Source: Acanthacorydalis orientalis
Lineage: Eukaryota; Arthropoda; Insecta; Megaloptera; Corydalidae
Length of the DNA stretch: 64,000 bases
Direction of reading: 5' to 3'
Assembly (NCBI GenBank): GCA_034766995.1
Contig: CM068323.1
Location: 18,426,112-18,490,111, forward strand
Part shown: positions 24,068-35,053 of the stretch, one piece after another
How the letters are laid out: each line of letters starts with the position of its first letter
Position numbering within the stretch: position 1 is the first letter of the stretch
Position numbers and translations under genes: made by a program
The notes under the pieces: generated by a model
Told to the model about the DNA's origin: nothing
Database searches by the model: none
The model's input: only the letters and a program-made list of their open reading frames with translations

Positions 24068-24780
24068 TACTTTTTAACGTAAACGTAGATTTACTTTATC
24101 AACTTTGTGTATGTATGTTTTAGTTATTTTCTGTTTTATGTATATGATATACATTTTCATATTGTTTTACTGTAATTGCTGATCGTGTACATGAATGTAT
24201 AGTGACCTCTTCGTAGACAATTTGTCCTCATCACTTCGATTTCCAAACGAAATACAGTCTTCTCGTTCAGTTATTCAGTGGAATGTATCTGAAATTTATT
24301 TAACATAAAGCACACAAATCTTCTCTTCGTATTAAATGTTGCCTTCTTGAAACTTTCTTTATCGTTCTGTTCAGGTTTAACACTTAGAGCTTTTTAATTT
24401 AACGACAGATTTTCGCCATGTCAAAAATTTTACATAAGATTTATAAAAGAATTAAATGATCAGTAAAGGAGTGCCTATGCATACACTCTGAAGATAAGAA
24501 TTAATCGAAGCGGCTTCGAAGAAGCGTTTAAAAAATCGTTACGATAATTTGTGAAAAACTTATCAAAGTCATAACCAAGATATCACAGACTGATTAGTCT
24601 AGAGATCCTGTATGTAAGAGGACGGAGATGGTCAAACACCTCCCAGTTCAATCAAGATCTAAGTGTTAATCCGAATTTGAACTAACGTGTGTAACACTGT
24701 AGATTAACAAACACCTTGTAATTCTTACATCGGATCCCTCGACGAGAATCCCACGTTGTCCTCGATTTGTTTCACATAAC
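24062..24780. other. Transition from repeat zone to single-copy DNA, no gene seen
   Basis: Composition becomes more balanced and long microsatellites stop. No frame over 60 codons and no motif recognised. Confidence 0.5.
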
Positions 24781-24799
24781 GATCTAGAAAACCCATACC

Positions 24800-25640
24800 A
24801 AATCCTAAATCCTGCTGACTACCTATGGGAAACGGACGGGAGGCCGACCTCCCGCCGTCGCCCAGCACACGCTTCGTCCGAAGACAACGTGGCGACGGTA
24901 CCCCGCAGGTCCTAATTTGTACCCGAGGCTTTGACTGAAACTAGATTTAGCCACGGTCGGGTACGGGACGAGTCCTTTTATGCACAGCTAGATACGAATC
25001 GATAGCGTGCCGGATTCGCGCAGGGTGACCCGATCGGTCAACGGAAGGATCGGGTTGCAAAATGTAAATGACTAAAAAAAAAACACGGAGGAAGCCGAAA
25101 CCGTCGAACATACAAATCTCTAGTGAACCGGAACACACGCGTTGCGATCGAAACGCACCCCGGCGTGGGACACCACCGGGAATGAGATCCGATCGCACCG
25201 CGTCAGTATTCCAGAGCCCCTTTTGTTGCCTTTCGATTCCGGCTCTGCGACCGCACTGTCAAGGGAGAAAACAGTACGGCCGGACATGACCAACGGGTGT
25301 CCTGAGCTAGTGGACATTTCTAGAAAACGTCGGACTACGGGCCGGTCGACACGCGACCTATCGCCGACCGGCCCGTCCCTGAATTCGTCGCCGATATCTT
25401 TTCATCCGGCCGATGGTCAGACAGGACGATGACAGCTCGACAGCAAGAGCGCTGGCGCGGGGATCGCACAACAGCGCGACCACTGAGGCGAATGCCCGCA
25501 TCGACAGCACAAGTGCCGGGGCAGGTCACGCCCTGCCTTTCCACCGTCGGGAGTCGCAACGTCTCTTATACGCTAGGCGCTTAGGCGAGACTACTCCAGA
25601 CGACGAGTCCCTCCCTAAATAATGCCGCGACTGAAAACCC
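24800..25640. other. GC- and CpG-rich islet with overlapping short frames
   Basis: Clearly richer in G+C and CpG than the surroundings (for example CCGACCTCCCGCCGTCGCCC at 24,845). Overlapping frames of 65-96 codons occur on both strands (25,142-25,432 and 25,413-25,622 plus; 24,947-25,198 and 25,335-25,559 minus), as expected where stop codons are rare. The plus frames have arginine-, serine- and proline-rich products with no recognisable domain. It contains the inverted repeat GGGCCGGTCG / CGACCGGCCC (25,339-25,375). It could be a promoter with a 5' untranslated exon, or a fragment of a GC-rich retroelement. Confidence 0.45.
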
Positions 25641-25764
25641 TAGCACGAGAGAAAAACGCGAATGAAAAGCTAACATACGATAAATATCCGCGCTCTAAAC
25701 AGTTCTAATAGCACAACACTTAATTAAAACCCTCTTCACCTGCAAAAAATACAGACATACTAAC

Positions 25765-26220
25765 CTTGTTATTGAGTGCGTCGTGCTCTTTACTCTCTCG
25801 CGGATCTGCTCACTGGTCTGCTCGCTGTCTCTCCACAGAACACTTAATTGAACACTTAATTGAAACGAATCTACTGTATACTATTTTTATCGGACGGTCG
25901 TACGTCCGATCTAACAAATTGAAAAGCAAACACTCCCGGGTGCCTCTCTCCTGCAGAGCCTCGATGCGCGCGCGACCGTGCGGGCCACCTGGACAGGAGG
26001 TCGAGGACGCACTCGAAGGTTCGAACGACACTCGATATTACTTTTACTACTTTTCGCGCACACACACAATCCTCAAAGAGATCACTCTGTTTTAGACGAA
26101 TTAGGTAGGAAATTATTTTTGAAAACGACACGAACGGACGGTTCCGAGTCGTTTAATAAACGCGACTGGCAGCGGGAACCGAACCGGCGCCGCGGACCGA
26201 ACCGAACCGGCGTGTGAGAC
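25765..26220 (-). other. Candidate minus-strand noncoding (5' UTR-like) exon
   Basis: On the minus strand the sequence ends in CAATAACAAG|GTTAGTATG, an excellent 5' splice site with the exon edge at 25,765. The islet is CpG-rich with purine-rich GAGAGACAGCGAGCAGACC just before the donor. All three frames hit stops before the donor without a usable late ATG, so if this is an exon it is untranslated. It contains a 12-bp direct repeat (AGAACACTTAATTGAACACTTAATTGAA region, 25,838-25,864). The start of the exon is not defined by the sequence. Confidence 0.3.
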
Positions 26221-27240
26221 GGACGAACGGTGCGAGGAGTTCTTCAAGATGCGCTGCTGTGGGGATTTCACGATGCAAACTACTGTTTTCGAAGGAAAGA
26301 AATATCAAGGCGAACACAACAGACATGACGTTTGGAAACTTTTTTTCTGTGCTTATCACAGACCTGATTTACGAATGGCACCTGACAAATCTCAATTCGA
26401 TTGATTAAATTAGAACAAAAAAAGCACATACACCGCAAGGAGCGTACGCGACTTTAGAACAAATTGACAATCAAAAAACTCGCTTTACTGCTCTCTAAAC
26501 CTGGAATCTAATAATTAAATTCTGGAGAAAGGCGTTAAGCTACTTAGCAAAAACACAAATACTATTGCAAGAGGTCTGCGAATTTTTTAAAATTTTAATT
26601 TAATTACAACGCAAAGTTAATTCAAAGAATCTGAAGATTTTTTTAAAAAAATATTGAAAAATGAATAAATCTACAAATCCAATCGAGAAGTTTAAAAATA
26701 ATGCAAGGAGGGCAGTTGCGTCCCAGCGATGCTTGAAACCTTAAGTTAGTTAGCAAAAAACCAAACAATACTGCAAGAGGTATGCAACCTTTTAAAAAAT
26801 TTTATCTATAAAGCAATGTTAATTCAAAGATTATAAACAAATTTACAAAAAAAAAAAAATACAAAAAGCATAGAATCATGAATAAAATCTATAAATCTAA
26901 TCGAGAATTATAAAAATGGTACAGGAAGGGCATTTGTGTTCCAACGATGCTTGAAATCATATGAAAAACACAACAATCCTAAGAACTATTCATTCAAGAT
27001 TATTCCAATCAAAGACTTGAATAAAAGTTTACTTTTAAAAAGATACTAATTTATCAAAAATTTTTTAGAAAACAAATAATTTATTTGACTTTAAATCAAG
27101 TTACATTGAATATTTAGCAAATTGGAAATTGGAAACAAACAAAATTTTACTTTAAATTGAATCAACGAAGTAAATACTCTGAAATAATCACTGAATGCTT
27201 GTGATTTGAACTTTGGTCTTGTATTTTGAAGAAAAATACT
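26221..27240. other. AT-rich interval, possible intron, with an internal diverged duplication
   Basis: About 26,520-26,780 and 26,745-26,960 share a pattern (TTAGCAAAAA, CTGCAAGAGGT or ATTGCAAGAGGTCTGCGA, AATTTTTTAAAATTTTA, GTTAATTCAAAGA, AATCGAGAA, CAGCGATGCTTGAAA), so a unit of about 225 bp is repeated with divergence. No coding potential seen. Confidence 0.5.
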
Positions 27241-27250
27241 GAGTACTCAC

Positions 27251-27551
27251 AGGTGCAACAGCAACATCCATCGTTCCCTCTATGATTCGGAACCGAGATC
27301 TGGCCACGAGAGCCAGATCTGCGCTATTTCAGGACGAAATACCGAACCGACATCCGCTGCCGAGATGGAAAGTAGCAAAGATAAACGCGGAACCGACCGA
27401 AAACGCGACGCGACAGATAGCGAACCACACTCACACACACAGGCACGCATCGTCTCATACTCACAACGGCTCCTTTTAGTCGCCTCGTACGACAAATAGG
27501 AATACTGCGGCCGAATTCTAATCCTCGGCCACAAGGATGTATACACGTTCT
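27251..27551 (-). CDS. Candidate minus-strand exon carrying a start codon and seven codons
   Basis: On the minus strand, a pyrimidine-rich acceptor TTATTTTACTTTCAG ends at 27,552 and a donor CACCT|GTGAGTACTC lies at 27,251, enclosing 301 bp of CpG-rich sequence. Near the 3' end is GGGAACGATGG: an ATG at 27,271-27,269 with A at -3 and G at +4, followed by codons for MDVAVAP that end exactly at the donor in phase 0. Longer minus-strand frames in the islet (88 and 81 codons) close before the donor. I could not find the next coding exon, so the gene is unidentified. The sequence GTCGTACGAGGCGACTAAAAG in the islet resembles a motif I associate with widespread insect non-LTR elements, so a TE fragment is the main alternative. 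Confidence 0.3.
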
Positions 27552-28690
27552 CTGAAAGTAAAATAACAATAAATTAGAAAAATCTAACTGAAAACTTTGA
27601 TCTTATTTATATTTAAAAATAATTGCAACCAACATGATATAACGCATAGCTTCTGAATAAAACAAAATACTGTTTATAAATATTTACTAATATGATTCGA
27701 AATGAAAAGCGAACCACTGTACCTTAAAAGTTATAAATTTTCGACAATTTTTTTGAAAATTCCACTTTTTTGTATTCCACAATCTAATTCGATATTTCGT
27801 CCATCTTTTACGAACATTTCAGATTTTTCACTGTTAATTTAACCACTGTAAAATCAATTTTAGCAGAGAGAATTTAACTGTACTGTTACACAAAATAATG
27901 GCGATTTTTAACAATCGACAATCACTAACAAACATTAGTCGGCTCTGATCGGCTTCGGGTTGACGCCCGAGCGGCGTTTGAATTTATGCTGTTGTTTTTA
28001 ATGTTTTAAAATAGTACACGCGTTTTCTAAAAGTAAAATAACAATAAATTAGAAAAATCTAACTGAAAACTTTGATCTTATTTATATTTAAAAATAATTG
28101 CAACCAACATGATATAACGCATAGCTTCTGTATAAAACAAAATACTGTTTATAAATATTTACTAATATGATTCGAAATGAAAAGCGAACCACTGTACCTT
28201 AAAAGTTATAAATTTTCGACAATTTTTTTGAGAATTCCACTTCTTTGTATTCCACAATCTAATTTGATATTTCGTCCAGCTTTTAAGAACATTTCCGATT
28301 TTTCACTGTTAATTTAACCACTGTAAAATCAATTTTAGCAGAGAGAATTTAACTGTACTGTTACACAAAATAATGGCGATTTTTAACAATCGACAATCAC
28401 TAACAAACATTAGTCGGCTCTGATCGGCTTCGGGTTGACGCCCGAACGGCGTTTGAATTTATGCTGTTGTTTTTAATGTTTTAAAATAGTACACACGTTT
28501 ACTAAAAGTAAAATAACAATAAATTAGAAAAATTGACTGCAAGCTTTGATTATATTTATATTAAAAAATAATTGCAACCAACATTATATAACATATAGCT
28601 TCTGAATAAAAAAATAATATTTATAAATATTTATTCATATGATTAGAAATGAAAAATACCAACACTGTATCTTAAAAGTTGTATCTGAAA
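27551..28690. repeat. 475-bp tandem repeat, 2.4 copies
   Basis: Units 27,551-28,025, 28,026-28,500 and a partial 28,501-28,690 begin (A/T)CT(G/A)AAAGTAAAATAACAA. The first two differ at only a few bases (for example GAGCGGCG against GAACGGCG, CCATCTTTTACG against CCAGCTTTTAAG). The third is more diverged and breaks off after CTTAAAAGTT into a (TA)n tract. Each full unit has a GC-richer part, GTCGGCTCTGATCGGCTTCG, near its end. No frame runs through the unit. Confidence 0.92.
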
Positions 28691-28743
28691 ATTCGAATCG
28701 TTTCGACAGGGGACAGCTTTGTCTACAACTCCCAAATGATCCG

Positions 28744-28747
<4 letters not shown>

Positions 28748-28803
<56 letters not shown>

Positions 28804-28831
28804 GATTTTCAATTACGAACAAATGCATGCA

Positions 28832-28915
<84 letters not shown>

Positions 28916-28916
28916 C
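28748..28916. repeat. Compound (TA)n/(TG)n/(TACA)n microsatellite
   Basis: Two long (TA)n tracts separated by about 40 bp of non-repetitive sequence and a short TG run. Frames of 98 and 108 codons across it are translations of the repeat and are not real genes. Confidence 0.97.
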
Positions 28917-28980
28917 ACATGAGTGTATTTATTGATATTAATGCATACTTCTCAATGACAATGAGTAAAACGACTTACAT

Positions 28981-29373
28981 GTGTGTAAAATTCTGTTCAA
29001 AATAACCCCTTTCCCCGTCTGCCATCTTAGCAATTCCATCTCCGTTACCGTTTCAGATTCGAAGACGAAAATCTTCATAAAAAGTTCAACCCCGTGCACG
29101 CAGAGCACTAACATGGAACATCACGGTGTTGGTTCGTACGCCTACAACAACTCCAGCATTGATAAAGCACTTTTTCCTAGCGAAAATCCAAAATTACGAC
29201 GACGCACACATGACGCTTGTCAACAGCCAAATTTGGCGATTCAAAACAAACGAGCGTCGAGCGAACTAGCGACAAAGCGACACAGCGAAGACACTAGATT
29301 TCGAAAGTTATCGACGAAGCGCGGGAATTCAAATTTGTATTTTGAAAAATCGAATTTTTTCAAAATAATTTAA
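28981..29373 (+). CDS. Uncharacterised 130-codon open frame, possible exon
   Basis: This is the longest frame in the window that is not repeat-derived. The product is basic, rich in Ser, Lys, Asn and Arg, with no signal peptide, membrane segment or recognisable domain. The middle ([14 protein letters not shown] and [10 protein letters not shown]) has balanced composition; the end ([10 protein letters not shown]) runs into AT-rich sequence. Upstream of codon 25 is a pyrimidine-rich tract ending CCGTTACCGTTTCAG|ATTCGAAG, a good splice acceptor at about 29,055, so the true coding part, if any, may begin there and the upstream ATG may be irrelevant. It lies beside the CpG-rich cluster, which raises the prior slightly. 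Chance ORF remains the leading explanation. Confidence 0.2.
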   Translation: MCKILFKITPFPVCHLSNSISVTVSDSKTKIFIKSSTPCTQSTNMEHHGVGSYAYNNSSIDKALFPSENPKLRRRTHDACQQPNLAIQNKRASSELATKRHSEDTRFRKLSTKRGNSNLYFEKSNFFKII

Positions 29374-29617
29374 AATGATCAGATGTTGATTCTGACGGTC
29401 ATGTTGGCTCAAACAGAGATGAATATAGATATTTATGTAAATGAAAGACATAAATTGATCTTGGTATAATCTGGTCAGCATTGTTTAGGATGAATATTTA
29501 GCTAATTAGTGCCAAAATGAACTAATTAAGAAATTTGTTAGAGCGACTAACTTAATGTTGATTAAACAAAATCTGAAAGAAATGTAATTTTCATACAATA
29601 TTTATATACACACACAA

Positions 29618-29672
<55 letters not shown>

Positions 29673-29800
29673 CATTCTTTAGTTTATCTTTAACTATTTT
29701 TAAATAAAAAATTGAAAAATTCTTTCTCTAATTGATTTATTCCATAAGTGATACTTTAATCTATATTTCAAATATTAACTGATACCTTCTTAAGATATTT
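29374..29800. other. AT-rich interval with a CA/TA/TG compound microsatellite
   Basis: The tract 29,607-29,672 runs (CA)n, (TA)n and then (TG)n, forming a long potential palindrome. No gene seen. Confidence 0.6.
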
Positions 29801-29992
29801 CTATTCAAATAATAATATTCAATAATAATTAAATCAATTACAGATGGTTATTTAAATCACTGAAAGAAAATAGAGATAATTGATAACAGCTGAAAGTAAA
29901 TAAAAATTGATTAAAATCATAAAACAGTTAAACAAACACACACAAACTGTAAGAAAATATATTATTATATGAGCTGAACAATTAATATTTTT

Positions 29993-30079
<87 letters not shown>

Positions 30080-31080
30080 TTTCTATGACTATTCTTTTTG
30101 AATTAATGATCATAATAAAGAATTGAAAAATTCTTTTCTTAATAGATTTTTTTCATTACTTATATAAAAATTTGTAAATTCAATATTTATTTGATTATTT
30201 GAGTTTTATTAATATTTTTTTGACTATCCATTTTGAGTTAATGTTCATAATAATGAATTAAAAAATTCTTTTCTTAGTAGATTTATACCATAAGTGAAAT
30301 TACAATTTGTTAATTCAATTTTTATTTGATATCTTATCTTCATAAGATATTTCTATTCAAATCACAAAATTCAACAATAAATTAATTACAGCCTGTTATT
30401 TAAATCACTGAAAAGAAAGAGAGATAATTGTTAATAGCAGAAAGCAAATAAAAATGATTAAAAAATATAAACAAGCACACACAAACAATCTGCAAAAAAC
30501 TGTATTTTTTTATAACCTGAAAAAGTAAATTTATTATTATTTTTCTGGTAATCGATTTTGAATTAATGTTTATAAGAAAGAATTGAAAAATCATTTTCTT
30601 AATAGATATAATCCATTAGTGATAAAACTGATATTAGAATTTGTAAATTTAAATTTTATTTGATACAATATCTTCATTAGATATTTCTATTCAAATAATC
30701 AAATTCAACAATAAATTAATTACTGCCAGTTATTTAATCACTGAAAGAAAAGAGAGATAATAGTTAATAGCTGAAACATATAAAAATGATTAAAAAATAT
30801 AAACAGGCAATCTGTAAGAAACTGAATTATTTTCTGAGCCCAAAAATTAATATTTCTTATTACTTCTCTGGCCATTCGTTTTGAATTAATGTTCATAATA
30901 AAAAATTGAAAAATTCTTTACTTCATAGATATACTCTATAAATGATATTAGTATTGTAAATTCAAATTTTATTTGATATCTTATCATCATAACATACTTA
31001 TATTCAAATAATAAAATTCAACAATGAATTAATTACAGCCTGTTATTTAAATCACTGAAAGGGAGGAGAGACAACAGTTA
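29800..31080. repeat. B-unit tandem repeats, third cluster
   Basis: Four more units (near 29,850, 30,395, 30,727 and 31,040), each with TTTAAATCACTGAAAG or a close variant and the TTGAATTAATGTTCATAA block. They lie 330-545 bp apart. The cluster ends abruptly at about 31,082, where RT-relic sequence begins. Confidence 0.82.
29994..30080. repeat. (TA)n followed by (AG)n microsatellite
   Basis: (TA)n to about 30,035, then an almost pure AG run with one AAAG interruption. Confidence 0.97.
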
Positions 31081-31082
31081 GA

Positions 31083-31460
31083 TAATCATTCAATATAACA
31101 TCTCATATGCTGACGATGTTCAATTCGCAATCAATCTACTCTGTGTGTTATAAATATAGATGAAACATTAAGAAAAATACAAAATATGATATCGTCTTAT
31201 GGACTTCTTTGTTTTACGTTTGAACCATATTAAAATTCTGTTGTATTATAAATGAAATCATCATAAAACGATATCCGGCCTACAACTAAAACATACACTC
31301 CAACAAAATGGGTGAAATACAATGGATTTTCCGTTCGTGTACAGTTCAAAATTATAAAAACCTGCCTTTTTTCATCCCTTTGTGAATACGTTTTCTTTCT
31401 GCAACAGCCACATATCAGGAGCCGCATCTTCTGACGATATGTATTAAGATATTTCACGAA
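31083..31460 (+). pseudogene. Best-preserved relic of the non-LTR reverse transcriptase
   Basis: Codons from 31,100 read ISYADDVQFAINLLCV, with the intact YADD box (31,106-31,117) that binds the catalytic metals in RTs. After a stop and frame change, codons from 31,153 read NIDETLRKIQNMISSYGLLCFTFE, matching the usual spacing to a GLxFxxxK-like block. After another frame change, 31,312-31,329 reads VKYNGF, equivalent to the (K/R)(Y/F)LGF block about 65-70 residues past YADD. The order and spacing fit LINE-type (non-LTR) RT; the clade cannot be told. Upstream finger motifs, an endonuclease and RNase H are not visible. It is a dead fragment and is single-copy here, unlike its A-unit relatives. 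Confidence 0.62.
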
Positions 31461-32080
31461 CGAATCTTGTACTATTACACAATTAGCATTATTCAACGAA
31501 GTAACTTTACAAAAAACAAAAACAAACAAACGTATGTAAACAAATAAAATAGCATCTACATTGAAATGCACGTAAATTTTGAATTGAATTTAACATGGCA
31601 CTCTTTGACAATTAACAAAACAAATAATACGAATCTGCTAATTACTATTAATCAAAAAATTCACTTTATATAACACTGCTGTAAAAAAGCTTTTATGAAT
31701 TATGAATGGTCGTTGTTTAATCATGAATTAGATGTGTGTATTTATGCAGTATATTGTTTAGAGTAATATGTTTATCTTTAAATGAAATTGATTAATTTCT
31801 CCTTACCATTTTACTGCTCATATAGTAATTGACATCTACTTTCTGAGACCTCCAAGTTAGAAGAGGACCATTCAGACCCAAAAGACATTTGGATGCAGTT
31901 TAACCTCATAACCAAGGTGAAATATGTGTATTAGTGTATTATCTGCATTGGCCATACACAAAATATTTGATTATAATATATGAATATATTACATCTGAAT
32001 CAATAGATAATAATGCATTTAACAATAAATTATGCACTTACTGTAACTTTTTAACATATCTATTAAGCACCAAAATTTTA
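31461..32080. repeat. Diverged counterpart of A-unit tail plus spacer
   Basis: Aligns in order with 3,780-4,200 (AGAAGAGGACCATTCAG, then AACCTCATAACC) and then directly with 6,995-7,110 (CATTGGCCATACACAAAATA, CATTTAACAA). It therefore joins sequences that in the duplicated region are separated by the minisatellite and further A units, and looks like the ancestral arrangement. A 113-codon minus frame (31,230-31,571) overlaps the RT relic antisense and is not recognised. Confidence 0.7.
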
Positions 32081-32411
32081 ATTTATTTTCACAAAGGACA
32101 ATTTAATTGAATATTTTGTGTGTGTTGTTGAAAGAATATTGTATATATTTCTTTTTTTAACAGTTAAAGAATAAGAAATTGATATAAATTTACCTGTTTT
32201 GGTGCTTATTTTTTGAAAATACATTCACTGAAACTGTCATGTACCAGACATTAATAGGAAGAAATGACAAAAAAATCACCTACATTGACAACTACCGCCA
32301 CGGTAGTCAAATATAGAATTATGTTCGTACAATTCAAAAATATTTGCCAAAATTTATGTATATTAACTTAACTATATTAACCTAATAGAAATGATAAAAA
32401 CTACAATTATA

Positions 32412-32413
32412 TA

Positions 32414-32453
<40 letters not shown>
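32412..32453. repeat. (TA)n microsatellite
   Basis: Uninterrupted TA run in AT-rich DNA. Confidence 0.96.
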
Positions 32454-32458
<5 letters not shown>

Positions 32459-34637
32459 GAACTTAAACAAAGCATAAAAATGCATGAGTTGGCGTTGAAT
32501 TTAATCTATTTTTTTCAATTTCTTTAACTACTTAAAGTCAGTAATCCACTGATAAATATTAAATAAATTGTCTTAATTTTGCATCCCTGATTTGCAATAT
32601 TTCAAAAATTTAAATTAAATATAATTTTAAAAATGTATCAAATACTTTAACCAAAATTCTTTCAATTTCGTTCATTTTCTAAATCAACATAAACTTCAAA
32701 TACATATTTCAATACTGCACATCGCAAACATAGTCTGCTTTCAAACATACATTGATAATTACAAATTCACATAATTGTCACATACCACAGTAAAATAGTA
32801 AAACTGGATCGTATTTTTGAAATGAATAAGTATCTTGCCCTTATCAGTTGACGTGTCCTTCAACCTCAAATAAACGAATAAACAAACAAATAAAAAAATC
32901 ATTTTCAGTTAGCGAACAGAATATTAGCACATAAACACAAATTATGTTTAAGCTTGTGATGAAATTTTCGATACTAGCACATTTTTCTATAAGTACATAC
33001 ACTTAAGAGAATTTGAGGTTATATTGCAAAATGATAAAAAAATATGTATTTATGTAATTAATACATTAAATTTTTATCATATGATTTCAATTGCAATAAC
33101 AATCAATATATGATTAATTACTATTAAGTCCAAAAATAGAATAATATAAATACATTTGAATAATACTATTTAAAAGGATTTAATTTTTGGCATCGATACC
33201 ATACATCACATAAGACAGGTAAATTTTGAGTTAATGTGTGAGAGTTAATACCAACTTACATACAACATTAGTAAAAAAGTATACTGGATTAGAAACTGAC
33301 AATAAATCTGATAATTGAACGAATAAAATTAATTGAATAAATGACACATTTTTAATTTAAATAATAATTTTTTTCACAGTTATAAAAAACATGAATTTGT
33401 GTTATTTATTTTTATTTAATACTCACATGTATATTAGATTTTTATTTACAAAAATAACATTTCTTATTAGTTTATTTTGATATTGTATGTTGTTTTATTA
33501 ATATCTTATTATCAATAAATACAAACTACATATAATATAAACAATTATAAACTTTAATTCTTGTTTTTATTACTGGTTGTTACAGCCTTAAAATTGTTGC
33601 TTGTTTTGGCTTTTATTACTTACCAATTTTAAAACAAGAATTGATTGCCTTTAATTAAGTGAACTATTTGCTTTCTTTTTTTAGAAAAAGACATAAATAA
33701 ATCGAATTAAAAATCATTGTAAACCTTGCTATTTTATAATTCGTAAATTATTATAACAGGGGTACAATTATATTACATATAATTTTCATGTATATATTAA
33801 CTTTGAAATTGCAAATCTCGTACAAATTAGGACACTTCGAAATAATTTTTGAAAAGAGTGTAATTTAATACTTTAAACGTCTTTCTCACTCATTTAAACT
33901 CAACTGAGTTTTTGTCAATCCACCTACAGAGTCTGTAAGTGGTATCAATAAATTGTGTATGCTTTACTTTCTTAAACATTTTGGATATTAGTCATATGAT
34001 TTACTTAAACTACATTTAAATATTTTTCGAATAGTAATCGAACGAATCATTTTATAGAAAGAAAATAATTATAAAATTGCATTCACGATATATACCAATA
34101 ATCTATTAAGAACTCTAATCTTTTCTAGTTAACCGATAGAGAAGACGTTTACATATTTAAATAATTGTCTACATTGTTTTAATTAAGAATCAAAAATTCC
34201 CATTTCTCTGCAATTTACTCTTCATCCATATTTCGAAATATTTGAAACTATATTATTTTTTTTAATAAAGTGTTTCACTATTTCATAAAGAACTGAACCC
34301 AGTTGTCATAACTATGTAATGATTTTCGATTCGATTCGATGTTAAATACTTTTAAAAAGTTTCATTAAAGATATTCTGCATGTAAAGATGGACGAACTAT
34401 CATTATTTTAGATATATCGAAGAGAGTAAAAAAGAAAAATTGTTAACGTTTCAAATAAATGCTTATTTCGAAGAAATGCTCACGTTTCAGAATAATATAT
34501 TCACTGATCGAAACACAGCCAGAAATTTACGAAATAGATTCCTGAACGAGTATTATTATTAAATTATTCTCAAATATTAACGGTTGGCGTTGTAACATCT
34601 ATAAACAACAATGACATATAAATCACACAAGAAAACA

Positions 34638-34686
<49 letters not shown>

Positions 34687-34742
34687 AAAAGCAATAAAAA
34701 AAACATCGTATATATATATATATATACATACATACATATATG
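34638..34742. repeat. Two (TA)n tracts with CATA flank
   Basis: 34,638-34,684 and 34,709-34,742, the latter ending in CATACATACATATATG. Confidence 0.95.
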
Positions 34743-34987
34743 TTTTATGTACTGCCTTAGTTCAGGGTACGACGCACGCGTATATACAGAATTCACAGCA
34801 GGGATGCTTACATATAATTTTCGAATTTGTATAATATTCACACGTTATTTATACATGCCCGTGCCTCTTCTTTTGCTTCTGCACTTCATCACGCGATTAT
34901 GAATGGTATCGCATAAGTCATTGTCAGACAAGTATGAAATGTTGTTTAAAAAATGAATGCTAGTTTTATCCATACACACAAGAATAT

Positions 34988-34989
<2 letters not shown>

Positions 34990-35053
<64 letters not shown>
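34990..35053. repeat. (TA)n with CATA flank
   Basis: Begins CATACATACATA and continues as TA with one CA interruption. Confidence 0.96.

Noticed and set aside
24947..25622. Several overlapping frames in the CpG islet taken as possible genes
   Set aside because: Four to six frames overlap in opposite strands and registers, as expected where stop codons are rare; no domain or splice-consistent structure singles one out.
28639..29005. Frames of 98 and 108 codons on the plus strand
   Set aside because: Most residues come from (TA)n and (TG)n tracts, giving Tyr-Ile repeats; not a protein gene.
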